Below are positions 25,186 through 33,368 of a stretch of 64,000 bases of DNA, piece by piece (position 1 is the first letter of the stretch; every line of letters starts with the position of its first letter). This DNA is from Knoellia sp. S7-12 (GTDB lineage Bacteria > Actinomycetota > Actinomycetes > Actinomycetales > Dermatophilaceae). The translations under genes and the position numbers were made by a program. Below the pieces are notes generated by a model. The model did not search any database and was not told the origin of the DNA. It worked only from the letters and a program-made list of their open reading frames with translations. The DNA lies in assembly GCF_040518285.1 (NCBI RefSeq), contig NZ_CP155449.1, forward strand, positions 620,001 through 684,000. Direction: 5' to 3'.

Positions 25186-25791
25186 ATGACCCCGGCATAC
25201 CTCGTTGTCGTTCTGGCCGTTGTCGCCACACCTGGCGTAGATGTCCTCGTCGCGCTGCGCAACACCGTGGCGGCCGGGAGGCGGGCAGGCTTCGGCACCG
25301 TCCTCGGGATCTGTGCCGGATCGCTGGTCCAGGGCGTGCTCGCCTCGGTCGGCGTCGGCGCGCTCATCGTGCGAGTGCAGCCGCTGTTCCAGGCGATCAA
25401 GTGGGCGGGAGTCGCCTACCTCGTGTGGCTCGGCGTCAGTGCGCTGCGTTCGGCATGGGCCGGCCACTATGCCGACGTCGACGACACCGTTGATGCGGGG
25501 ATGGCCAAGGGCTTCCGCACCGGAGCGCTGACGAACCTCACGAATCCCAAGATGCTCGTCTTCTATCTTGCGCTGCTCCCGCAGTTCGTCGAGCCGACCG
25601 CGCCGGTGGCCGTCTGGCTCGCGCACGCGTTGATGCTGCCCCTCATCGGGGGCACGTGGCTGGCTGTCATCGTGCTCGGTGCCTCCAAGGCGCGCCAGAC
25701 CCTTTTGCGCCGTCGGACCCGTCGGGCCATCGATGCCGTGAGTGGGGTGTTCCTCGTGGGGTTCGCGGCCAAGCTCGCGCGCGAGGCCTGA
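25186..25791 (+). CDS. LysE-family translocator
   Basis: A 201-residue membrane exporter with about five or six helices. The family motif TPGVDVLVALRNTVAAGRRAGFGTVLGICAGSLVQGVLA (variant of TPGP) is near the N-terminus, followed by WAGVAYLVWLGVSALRSA and FRTGALTNLTNPKMLVFYLALLPQFV. It probably exports amino acids or homoserine-lactone-like compounds. ATG 25186 has no ribosome site, so it may be leaderless. It lies just after the displaced tdh tail. Confidence 0.88.
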   Translation: MTPAYLVVVLAVVATPGVDVLVALRNTVAAGRRAGFGTVLGICAGSLVQGVLASVGVGALIVRVQPLFQAIKWAGVAYLVWLGVSALRSAWAGHYADVDDTVDAGMAKGFRTGALTNLTNPKMLVFYLALLPQFVEPTAPVAVWLAHALMLPLIGGTWLAVIVLGASKARQTLLRRRTRRAIDAVSGVFLVGFAAKLAREA

Positions 25792-25815
25792 GCTCCGCGC
25801 GCGAGCCTGAGAGCC

Positions 25816-26256
25816 TCAGCCCACCGAGGCGCTGAGGAACGTGGTGCCCTGGTCGTTGCAGAAGTGGGATACGGCGCCGCCGGCCCACATGTTGGCCTGG
25901 ACGGAGTCGAGCTTGAACGTCGTCTCGGCGTCCTTGATGATCGCCTTGGCCGTCGCCGGCGTGGGGTCGGCGGTGAAGGTCGTGCAGATCTTCTTGCCGG
26001 CGGTGACAATCTCAGCGTCACTCGTGTTGGCCATCGGCGGGATGACCGTCTTGAACTTGGCCGCCCACTGCTCGTCGGGCACCGTGCCACCGGTGCCGGT
26101 CGAGGGCTGCGCGGTCGCCGAGCTCGTGTTGCCGGTGGCTGACGCCGCGGGCGACGTGGCCTTGTCGCCGGAACCGGCGTCGGTGCTCCCCGAACCGCAG
26201 GCGGTCAGTGAAAGGGCCAGCGCAGCGCTGGCGATGATGGTCGTGGTCTTGGTCAT
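25816..26256 (-). CDS. DUF732-type lipoprotein (paralogue 1)
   Basis: A 146-residue lipoprotein with signal peptide MTKTTTIIASAALALSLTAC, a Ser/Thr/Gly-rich linker, and a DUF732-like helical domain with two cysteines (GKKICTTF and VSHFCNDQG). The pattern WAAKFKTVIPPMANTSDAEIVTAGKKIC...AVSHFC matches actinobacterial DUF732. A paralogue lies at 32865-33302, on the other side of the CHAT operon. GGGGAAG precedes ATG 26256; an upstream ATG would add 7 residues. Confidence 0.8.
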   Translation of the reverse strand: MTKTTTIIASAALALSLTACGSGSTDAGSGDKATSPAASATGNTSSATAQPSTGTGGTVPDEQWAAKFKTVIPPMANTSDAEIVTAGKKICTTFTADPTPATAKAIIKDAETTFKLDSVQANMWAGGAVSHFCNDQGTTFLSASVG

Positions 26257-26498
26257 GGACTTCCCCGTAGTCAACATGCGCCCGACGCTACCCAACCCCA
26301 GCGGCGGGTGACTGTCGGGGGCAGGTGAGTGGGCGTCGCCTGACATCGGATGGCTGCGACGACAATGCTGCGGGCGATCGTCGGGGTAGGCAGGTCCCCT
26401 GTTGGGACCGTGGGTATTTCCACGATCTGGCGTCCTCCTGACGCGGACACTGCCAGAATCTGGGTAGCCACGGTCGAGGCCGGGACACCAGGAGCGCC
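26257..26498. other. Divergent intergenic region before the CHAT operon
   Basis: About 240 bp separates the DUF732 gene from the CHAT operon and should hold both promoters. I see no clear -35/-10 pair, palindrome or terminator. The segment lacks GGCATAC motifs. Confidence 0.4.
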
Positions 26499-28796
26499 AT
26501 GGAACTTCGCGAGGCACTGCCGCTCGACGCGGACCTGATCGTCACGGCGGCCGCAGCCGCTTTGGCCGGCGCACCCGAGTTCCTCCCCGTGGTGATCATC
26601 GACCGGTGGACGACTCCGGTGAGCTACCGCGTGGTGGCGGCGTACCTCGTGCTGTCCGCCGCCCACCTGACCGACGCTGACGGCGAGCCGGTCACCCTGC
26701 GCTCGGTCTTCGTCGCGGGCAGCGCGTCGACCGCGCAGATGACGGTCTCGGTCGAGTCGTTGGAGGGAGCGCCCGCCGGGTCGGTCGTGCTGCACGGTCG
26801 CGAGGTGATGGGCGTGCTGACGCGGACCGACAGCGACCGCGGCGGGGCCGGCTCTGGGGAGATGGGCGCCCCGCCACCCAGCGCTCCTCCCACACCGTCG
26901 GCGACGCCACCACCACCGTGGCCGACTGCTCCATCGTCCTCCGGTGCCCCACCCCCGAACGACCCCGGCTCCGCCGCCGCTCTCCCAGACCCCTCGCCCT
27001 CGCGCGGCAGGTTCCGCGCGTTCCCCTGTCTGGCCGCGCCGGCCGAGACCACGGTCGGCGCACCGTTCGAGCTCACCATCGGCTTCCGACCGCCCGACCA
27101 TGTCCGGGCCCTGGACGAGGTCCCGGTGATCATCGCCGGCGCGCCGGAGCAGACCGGCTTCACTGTCCAGGTGGCGGGCTTCGGGTTCACCTTCCCTGAA
27201 GGCGCGAGCCGGCAGCTCCTCGTCGCCCGCGACCGGCCCTGGGAGAGCAGCGTCGACGTGGCCGTCACGGCGGGCCCGGTGACCGCGCCGTTCATGCGCA
27301 CCCTCGAGGTCATCTACGCCTACGAGGGCACCGTGGTTGGTGCCGCCTGGCACGACGTGCGCGTCGTCCCAGCTTCTGAACCCGTTGCCTCGCAACCCGT
27401 TTCACCAGCCGACACCGCGCCCACGCTCCTGTCATCGGCCCCCGCCGCGTCGGCTGTCACCCCGGCGCCGACCCGCTCCTCCACGGACCCACCGGTGAGT
27501 GGCGGAACGGGTCTCTCGCCGAGCTCAGTGGACCTCGACAACCCCGTCGACCTGACCGTCACCATCCTCTCCAGGCCCGGCCGGCCCGAACTGCAGTGGC
27601 AGTTCACCTCGCCCCATCCGCTGCCCCCACTGCCCGACCTCGTGGAGTCCTCGCTGACCGAGGCCGCGGCCGAGGCGTTCGCCGGTCATCTCATGGCGAC
27701 CATGGCCGCCAAGAAGGGCGCAACAACGCTGGCCGACGAAGTGATCGGCGTCGGGCGCACGATCTCGGCGGCCATCCCGGTGGCGTTCTGGCAGGCGCTG
27801 GAGGCTGTCTGGCGGGCCGTGCCCGAGCGGGTACCCACGCTGCTCATCTACACCAGTGAGCCCTACGTCCCCTGGGAGCTCGCGTTCGCCAATCCGGGAC
27901 AGAACATCGGGAACGATCTGGTGGGCCCGGACGGCGTGCACCTCGGCCTGGCGTGGTCGATCGGACGCTGGCCCCGGCCGGTCCCCCAGAACCACGGCCC
28001 CGACCTGCCGGCCGCCCCGCCGGCGGTGACGCTGGAAGACACTCCGATGGCCGTGGTCGTGGGGGACTACGCGGGCGAGCCGATCCCGGAGCTGAAGTTC
28101 GCGGTGGCCGAGGGGAGGCACCTGGCCCAGACCTATGGCGCCGTCCCAGTAGCCATCACTGACGCCGAGGTCGACCGGCTGATGAGCGGGAGCCTCACGG
28201 TCGCCGACCAGCCGTTCCGTCCCCGCATCGTGCACGTTGCCGCGCACGGCGACAGCAACCTGGATCAGCAGCAGTACTCCGGCATCAAGCTCAAGAGCGC
28301 CAAGATGCTCGGCGTCGCGGCCATCAACGGCTCGCGGCTCGGGGCGACCTCCTCGCCGCTCGTCTTCCTCAACGCTTGCAAGGTCGGGACGGCCGGATCG
28401 ATGCTCAACACCTATGGCGGGGTTGCCGGAGCGTTCATCGGCTCTGGCTGCCGCGCGTTCATCGCGCCGCTCTGGGAGGTCGACGACGACCTTGCCCACG
28501 ACCTCAGCATCGCGTTCTACCACCACACGCTCGTCGAGCGGTTCACGGTCGGCGAGGCGGTGCGCCGGATGCGGACGACATATGCGGGCGGCGAGCGCGG
28601 CACCACCACGCCGCTCGCCTACGTCTTTTACGGACACCCCGACCTGCGCCTGACCCCGCCCGCGGTCGACCCCGGCCCGGACGGTGCCCACCCAGACCAG
28701 GCCGACCGCCCCGAGGAGGCCAACCGCCCCGAGGAGGCCAACCGACCCGACTACGACGCCGCCACCAATCACTCCGAGCCTGAGGTCACGCCATGA
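26499..28796 (+). CDS. CHAT-domain (caspase-like) protein 1
   Basis: A 765-residue protein. Residues ~1-108 form a small alpha/beta N-terminal region. Residues ~110-170 are a Pro/Ser linker. A beta-rich middle region (~175-300) and a second linker precede the C-terminal CHAT protease domain (~350-735). The catalytic dyad is H583 in VHVAAHGDS and C627 in FLNACKVGTAG, in the expected order and contexts. The tail carries a short PEEANR duplication. It has no signal peptide, so it is cytoplasmic. It overlaps the hydrolase gene by 4 nt. CHAT proteins act as caspase/separase-like proteases, often in conflict or programmed-death systems; the target here is unknown. Confidence 0.85.
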   Translation: MELREALPLDADLIVTAAAAALAGAPEFLPVVIIDRWTTPVSYRVVAAYLVLSAAHLTDADGEPVTLRSVFVAGSASTAQMTVSVESLEGAPAGSVVLHGREVMGVLTRTDSDRGGAGSGEMGAPPPSAPPTPSATPPPPWPTAPSSSGAPPPNDPGSAAALPDPSPSRGRFRAFPCLAAPAETTVGAPFELTIGFRPPDHVRALDEVPVIIAGAPEQTGFTVQVAGFGFTFPEGASRQLLVARDRPWESSVDVAVTAGPVTAPFMRTLEVIYAYEGTVVGAAWHDVRVVPASEPVASQPVSPADTAPTLLSSAPAASAVTPAPTRSSTDPPVSGGTGLSPSSVDLDNPVDLTVTILSRPGRPELQWQFTSPHPLPPLPDLVESSLTEAAAEAFAGHLMATMAAKKGATTLADEVIGVGRTISAAIPVAFWQALEAVWRAVPERVPTLLIYTSEPYVPWELAFANPGQNIGNDLVGPDGVHLGLAWSIGRWPRPVPQNHGPDLPAAPPAVTLEDTPMAVVVGDYAGEPIPELKFAVAEGRHLAQTYGAVPVAITDAEVDRLMSGSLTVADQPFRPRIVHVAAHGDSNLDQQQYSGIKLKSAKMLGVAAINGSRLGATSSPLVFLNACKVGTAGSMLNTYGGVAGAFIGSGCRAFIAPLWEVDDDLAHDLSIAFYHHTLVERFTVGEAVRRMRTTYAGGERGTTTPLAYVFYGHPDLRLTPPAVDPGPDGAHPDQADRPEEANRPEEANRPDYDAATNHSEPEVTP

Positions 28797-30340
28797 GCCC
28801 CACGCCCCTGGACGGACGCGGCTACCCCGCCGACCTCGGCGGTGGGGTAGTCCTGCGTGCCCCTGGCCTGCTCGGCGAGGCAACGCTCGAGGACGGCCTC
28901 CTTGGCGGCACCCGCGGCGAGACCGAGAACGCGACACAGGCCCTACGAGAGGCGATGGACGAGGCCGGCTTCCGCCAGCTGCAGGCCGTCTCGGTCCGCG
29001 CCCAGGAGCTTCCCGCGCCTCCGGCGGGCGGCGACGTGCGCTCGGCCGACAACGGTGAGCCCGGGATGGTTCTGACGGTCCCGGGCGTCGGCGGGTCCTT
29101 CGGACAGGTCCTCATGCTCGTCGACGAGCAGGGCGTCATCACCTGGCACTTCCCCGACGCGGACGTCGGCCCGGCCGGCCTCGCGGACCGCACGTCATTC
29201 ACGGTGAGCCGCCGCGTCGCGACTCGTCCACAGGACCGCGTGGAGGGTCCGGCCGGAACGCCGGACGCTGGCAGCGAGGAGACCGGCACCCGCGGTGTCG
29301 TGTCCGTCATCGGGACCAAGCTGCTCTCGGTCCTGGTCTTCCCGTTGGTGGAGAAAGGCCTTGCCAAGGTCGCCGACCACCTCGCCAAGCCGCTGGAGGA
29401 AGCGACTCACCCCTACGGCATACGGATGATGACCCCGACCGGCTTCAGGGTCAAGGCGGCCGACCCGCTCGACGGGACCGGCTGGGACCGGCTCGGTCGG
29501 GGGCGGGCACTGCTGCTGCTGCACGGGACCGCCAGCTCCAGTCACTCCGCGTTCGCCGGTCTCGGCGAGAGCTTCGCGCCCCTGCACGCGGCCTACGGCG
29601 GACGGGTCTTCGCCTTCGACCACCACACGCTGTCCGACGACCTTGGGGCCAACATCGAGCGACTCCTCCAGCTCCTGCCGCCGGACCGTCGGCTCGAGGT
29701 CGACATCGTGTCGCACAGCCGAGGAGGGCTCGTGGCGCGGGCCCTCTCCGACCGAATGCGTAGCGACGGTGCACCGTTGGACGTGCGTCGAATTGTCTAC
29801 GTCGCCACCCCGAACAACGGGACACCTTTGGCCGACCCCGCGAGGATCCGTGAGTTCCTCAACCGAGTGACCACGATGCTGAACCTCATCCCGGACGGCC
29901 CGTGGTCGGTCGTGACCGACACCCTGTCAGGCATCCTCACCGCGGTGCGGGTCGTCGGCTCCGGGGCCGTCGGCGGGCTGTCGGGCCTGGCCACGATGCG
30001 ACCGGACGGGGACGTCCTGGGTGGGCTCGGCTGGCTCGAGGGCGAGGGCGAGGAGCAGTACGCCGTCGACGTCGACTTCGAGCCGACCGGCCGGATCCTG
30101 CAGCTGGTGCGGGGGGTGGACGGGGTGGTCGACACGGTCTTCGAGAGCGAGGCCAACGACATCGTCGTCCCCACGGGTGGGGTGGCGAGCATCGTCGGGC
30201 AGCAGGGGTTCAGGATCCCGCGCGAGCACCGGCTGTCGCTCGGCACGACCAACGCGGCCTGGCACTGCTCGCTGTTCTCCCAGCCACAGGTCGGCGCCCA
30301 GCTGCAGGCCTGGCTGACCGCGGGGGCCAGCGATGGCTGA
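28793..30340 (+). CDS. Alpha/beta-hydrolase (lipase/esterase-like) linked to CHAT genes
   Basis: A 515-residue protein. Residues ~1-200 hold a distinct N-terminal region with a hydrophobic/amphipathic helix (VVSVIGTKLLSVLVFPLVEKGLAKVADHL). The C-terminal half is an alpha/beta hydrolase with oxyanion HG motif LLLLHGTASSSHSAF, nucleophile elbow VSHSRGGLVARALSDR (S309, SHSRG) and a later NDIVVPTGG aspartate region. It resembles triacylglycerol lipase/PGAP1-like esterases. It overlaps both neighbours (4 and 8 nt), so the three proteins are made together. One possibility is a membrane- or lipid-attacking effector activated by CHAT cleavage, which is inference. Confidence 0.78.
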   Translation: MSPTPLDGRGYPADLGGGVVLRAPGLLGEATLEDGLLGGTRGETENATQALREAMDEAGFRQLQAVSVRAQELPAPPAGGDVRSADNGEPGMVLTVPGVGGSFGQVLMLVDEQGVITWHFPDADVGPAGLADRTSFTVSRRVATRPQDRVEGPAGTPDAGSEETGTRGVVSVIGTKLLSVLVFPLVEKGLAKVADHLAKPLEEATHPYGIRMMTPTGFRVKAADPLDGTGWDRLGRGRALLLLHGTASSSHSAFAGLGESFAPLHAAYGGRVFAFDHHTLSDDLGANIERLLQLLPPDRRLEVDIVSHSRGGLVARALSDRMRSDGAPLDVRRIVYVATPNNGTPLADPARIREFLNRVTTMLNLIPDGPWSVVTDTLSGILTAVRVVGSGAVGGLSGLATMRPDGDVLGGLGWLEGEGEEQYAVDVDFEPTGRILQLVRGVDGVVDTVFESEANDIVVPTGGVASIVGQQGFRIPREHRLSLGTTNAAWHCSLFSQPQVGAQLQAWLTAGASDG

Positions 30341-32561
30341 GACCCCGGTGGCCCCGGTGCCGCCCGCCCGCGACGAGCCGGACTCGGCCGCGCTCGCCTC
30401 CGCCGAGCAGTTGAGGGCGCAGGTGCAGCTGGCCCGGCGAGCCTTCGTCGACGCCACGACGGCTGAGCAGTACCTCGCCGCTCGAGCAGCGGCGTGGACC
30501 GTGGTCGGACCCGCCCACGCGGCCAAGTTGCGCGGGCCGCTGGCCCTGGCCCTGGTGACGGCGGCGGAGTGCGCGTGGTTCGCCGCCCTCGAGGAGGCCT
30601 CGCCGGCGCCCGGCTCACCGGGCGCGGGACCCGACCCGACCGCGGTGTTCGGGCATCCCGAGCTGGTCCGGGTCGCCCTTCGTGACACCACCGCCGCCGG
30701 TCAGGCGCTGGACCGGTCCTCGCCCGTGGCCCTGCGGATGACCTGGGCGTCGCTGGCGACCCTGGTCCTGGAGAACCTCACCGACCAGCGTCTGCTCGAG
30801 CCCGGCGCCGACGACGCCGCCGTCGCACTGGCCCTGGTTGTCTCGCTGGCTGACCTCGTGCCGGCGTCGGTGCCGTTCGTCGACGAGCGTGGCGGCCCGG
30901 ACAAGGCCGTGCGGCTCGCCTTGGCGATGACCCGGGCCTGGGAGGCCAGCTCCGAGCCGCTGCCCGGCTGGCTGGCGGACCGGGTCGCCGACTCGCTGGA
31001 CGCCCCCCGACGGGCCGCCCGCAGCCGGCTGGGTCGCCTCGCGGCGTCGGCGACCGGCGACGACGTCGCCGGCGAGACCATCGGCCGCGAGCTGTGGAAG
31101 CCGTGGCCTGAGGTGCCAGACGTCGGACGGGTTTTCGCCCTCGTCGAGGCGAGCAGCGCCCGAACGCTCGTGGACGGGATCGCCGGACTCCTCGGTTCGC
31201 CCATCGGCGACGCGGTCTCACGCGCGTTGGAACGTGAGGCGACGGCATACGAGCCGGTCGCCCAGGACTCCGCGACCGGCCGCCAGCTGCGGCTGGTCAG
31301 TGCGCTGCCGTTCGGCGCCACGCCAGAGGAGGTGGGGCAGCGCGCTGAGGTCATCGGCCGGTTGGAGAGCCGGTATACCGAGCTCGGTGTGGGATTCACC
31401 GGTGTCGCGTCGCCCCCTCCCCTGGAGGCGGTTCAGGTGCAGCTGGAGCCGGACCAGGTGCTGGTGCGTTACATCGTCCCGGCCCGGCTGGCGGCGCCGC
31501 CACATGTGGTGGTGGTGACCGCGGAAGACGCGGTTGTGGTCCCCCTACCGGGCGCTGACCCCGACGACGCGGGGTTCAAGGGAAGCCTCTCGATCGACGG
31601 TCGCGCGCCGGTGGACTACACGCCCCTGTCGATGGCGGTCGCCTCTGTCCGGGCCGAGCTGGAGGAGCCCGCCGACCTGGACCGGCTCGTGGCCCGACTC
31701 GTCAACCTGCACGGCGTGCTGGTGCAGCCCGTGCTCGACAGCGGGCTGACCAGCGGTCGCGAACGCTGGCTCGTGGTCCCGGCCGGGCCGTTGCACCTGC
31801 TGCCGTGGATGGCCCTGCAGGACCCCAGCGGCCGCTGGCTGCTGGACGACGCGGCGGTAACACTGGTGCCGAGTGCGTCGACCTGGATGCACCTCCTCGG
31901 GCGCGGAACCCCACCGGTGGGCCAGCTGCTTGCCCTCGGCGACCCGATCACGGCACCGGGTGAGGGACTGCCGCGTCTGCCGGGCAGCGCGGCCGAGGTC
32001 GCCCACCTCGAGCACCAGTGGTCGGCGCGCGGACTGTCCGGCACCGCCCAGACCGGAGCCCGTGCGTCCTTCGCGACCCTCATCGACGGGGCCGCGGACG
32101 CCGGGGTACTGCACATCGCGACGCACGGGTCCTTTCCCGACGAGTCCGCGCTCTTCGACCAGGGCTTCCAGCTTGCGCCGGGTCTCTCCCACTCCGGGCG
32201 CGTCACCGCAGACGAGCTGCGTCGTCTGCCGCTGGGTCGCACGTGGTGCGCGACGCTCAGCCTCTGCAACGGCGGCGCCTACCGAGTGGGGCCCGGTGGT
32301 GAGCCGTACGGCCTAGTCCCGGCCCTGCTCGAGGCTGGCGCCAGCACCGTCATCGCCCCGCAGTGGGCGGTGGACGACGCTGTCAGTGCCTCGCTCATGG
32401 CCGACGTGAGCGACCACCTGCTCGACCTCGGCCCGGCGCAAGCCCTCCGCCAGGCTGTTCTCTCCCAACGCAACTCACGTGGTGGCGGGCCGGGTGACCA
32501 CTGTGCCTTCGTCGCAATCGGTACTGGGGCCGGATCGTCGGCGCCGCCTGCACAACAATGA
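30333..32561 (+). CDS. CHAT-domain (caspase-like) protein 2
   Basis: A 742-residue protein with a long helical N-terminal half (~1-330, no clear TPR consensus) and a C-terminal CHAT domain (~350-735). The dyad is H598 in LHIATHGSFPDE and C645 in LSLCNGGAY, the CHAT context seen in TPR-CHAT proteins. It is only distantly related to CHAT protein 1, so this is not a simple tandem duplication. The gene is last in the operon; no terminator hairpin is evident before the VOC remnant. Confidence 0.85.
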   Translation: MAETPVAPVPPARDEPDSAALASAEQLRAQVQLARRAFVDATTAEQYLAARAAAWTVVGPAHAAKLRGPLALALVTAAECAWFAALEEASPAPGSPGAGPDPTAVFGHPELVRVALRDTTAAGQALDRSSPVALRMTWASLATLVLENLTDQRLLEPGADDAAVALALVVSLADLVPASVPFVDERGGPDKAVRLALAMTRAWEASSEPLPGWLADRVADSLDAPRRAARSRLGRLAASATGDDVAGETIGRELWKPWPEVPDVGRVFALVEASSARTLVDGIAGLLGSPIGDAVSRALEREATAYEPVAQDSATGRQLRLVSALPFGATPEEVGQRAEVIGRLESRYTELGVGFTGVASPPPLEAVQVQLEPDQVLVRYIVPARLAAPPHVVVVTAEDAVVVPLPGADPDDAGFKGSLSIDGRAPVDYTPLSMAVASVRAELEEPADLDRLVARLVNLHGVLVQPVLDSGLTSGRERWLVVPAGPLHLLPWMALQDPSGRWLLDDAAVTLVPSASTWMHLLGRGTPPVGQLLALGDPITAPGEGLPRLPGSAAEVAHLEHQWSARGLSGTAQTGARASFATLIDGAADAGVLHIATHGSFPDESALFDQGFQLAPGLSHSGRVTADELRRLPLGRTWCATLSLCNGGAYRVGPGGEPYGLVPALLEAGASTVIAPQWAVDDAVSASLMADVSDHLLDLGPAQALRQAVLSQRNSRGGGPGDHCAFVAIGTGAGSSAPPAQQ

Positions 32562-32656
32562 GTGGTGGGACGCGACTCGCGATCAGGCCCACGCGCGCAC
32601 CGGCAATAAGACCGAAGGTGGGCGGACGGCATACGTTGAAAATCAGGCGAACCGGT

Positions 32657-32864
32657 GTGACCGTCGATTGGTCGACGTGGATTTGGTGGCGACGTTCTGG
32701 AGCGCGCTGCTCGGTCATGAGCGCGGTCCGTCGCAGGGCGGTTGGTCTACCTCGGCCGGCGCGGGGATGCGCTGCCGCGGCTGTTGTTCCAGCCGGTCGC
32801 GGAACCCAAGCAGGGCAAGGTTCGGCTGCACCTCGACTTCGAGGTCGACGGAATCGAACTGACG
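32657..32864 (+). pseudogene. VOC/glyoxalase-family gene remnant (frameshifted, truncated)
   Basis: One frame reads LVDVDLVATFWSALLGHERG. The adjacent frame continues LVYLGRRGDALPRLLFQPVAEP and KQGKVRLHLDFEVDGIEL. Together they match the first half of a VOC protein (D..L..FWsaLLG...LLFQ.V.EPK.GK.R.HLD..VdD), with a frameshift near 32735-32745. The 3' half is missing where the DUF732 gene ends on the other strand, and no proper start remains. Confidence 0.75.
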
Positions 32865-33302
32865 TCAGCCGATGGAGGCCTTGGTCCAGGCATCGGTCTG
32901 AGGAGTGCAGAAGTGGGTGACGGCGGCGGATCCGAAGATCTGGGTCTGCGTGGAGTCGAGTCCCAGGCTGGTCTCCAGGCCCTTGAGGATGGCGTCAGCC
33001 GAGGCGTCGGTCGGGCTGGCCTCGAAGTCGGTGCAGATCTTCTTGGCGGCCGACGCAACTTCGTCGTCACTCTTGTTCGCCAGCGGCGGGACGACCTTCT
33101 TGATGACGCCGGCCCACGTCGCGTCCGGGACGATGCCGCTGTTCTTGGGTGCCGGGGTCGTGCCCGACGGAGTCGCGGCATCGCTCGCGCTGCTGGTGGT
33201 CGTGGGCGTCGAACCCTCGGCGCTGTCGTTGGACTCGGAGCCACAGGCGGTCAGGGCGAGCGCCAACGCCGCACCCATGAGGAGGGTCGTGGGCTTTCGC
33301 AT
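32865..33302 (-). CDS. DUF732-type lipoprotein (paralogue 2)
   Basis: A 145-residue lipoprotein with signal MRKPTTLLMGAALALALTAC, a Ser/Thr/Pro linker, then the DUF732-like domain with VVPPLANKSDDEVASAAKKICTDF and AAVTHFCTPQ. It aligns with the protein at 25816-26256 throughout the domain, including both cysteines and the ending ASIG/ASVG. An upstream ATG (33311) would add three residues. It marks the right flank of the CHAT operon. Confidence 0.8.
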   Translation of the reverse strand: MRKPTTLLMGAALALALTACGSESNDSAEGSTPTTTSSASDAATPSGTTPAPKNSGIVPDATWAGVIKKVVPPLANKSDDEVASAAKKICTDFEASPTDASADAILKGLETSLGLDSTQTQIFGSAAVTHFCTPQTDAWTKASIG

Positions 33303-33368
33303 GCGCAGCATGCGTCGAAGGTAATCGCCAGACAGGAGGAACGCGACTGGAGGACCAGGGCTCGTCGA

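Noticed and set aside
27525..28937. 470-codon minus-strand ORF opposite the first CHAT gene
   Set aside because: It is antisense to a gene with intact catalytic motifs; its composition (Arg/Gly/Val/Asp) is that of a shadow frame.
26257..32864. Direct repeats or att sites exactly bounding the CHAT operon
   Set aside because: I found none by eye; only the paralogous lipoprotein genes flank it, so no site-specific integration claim is made.
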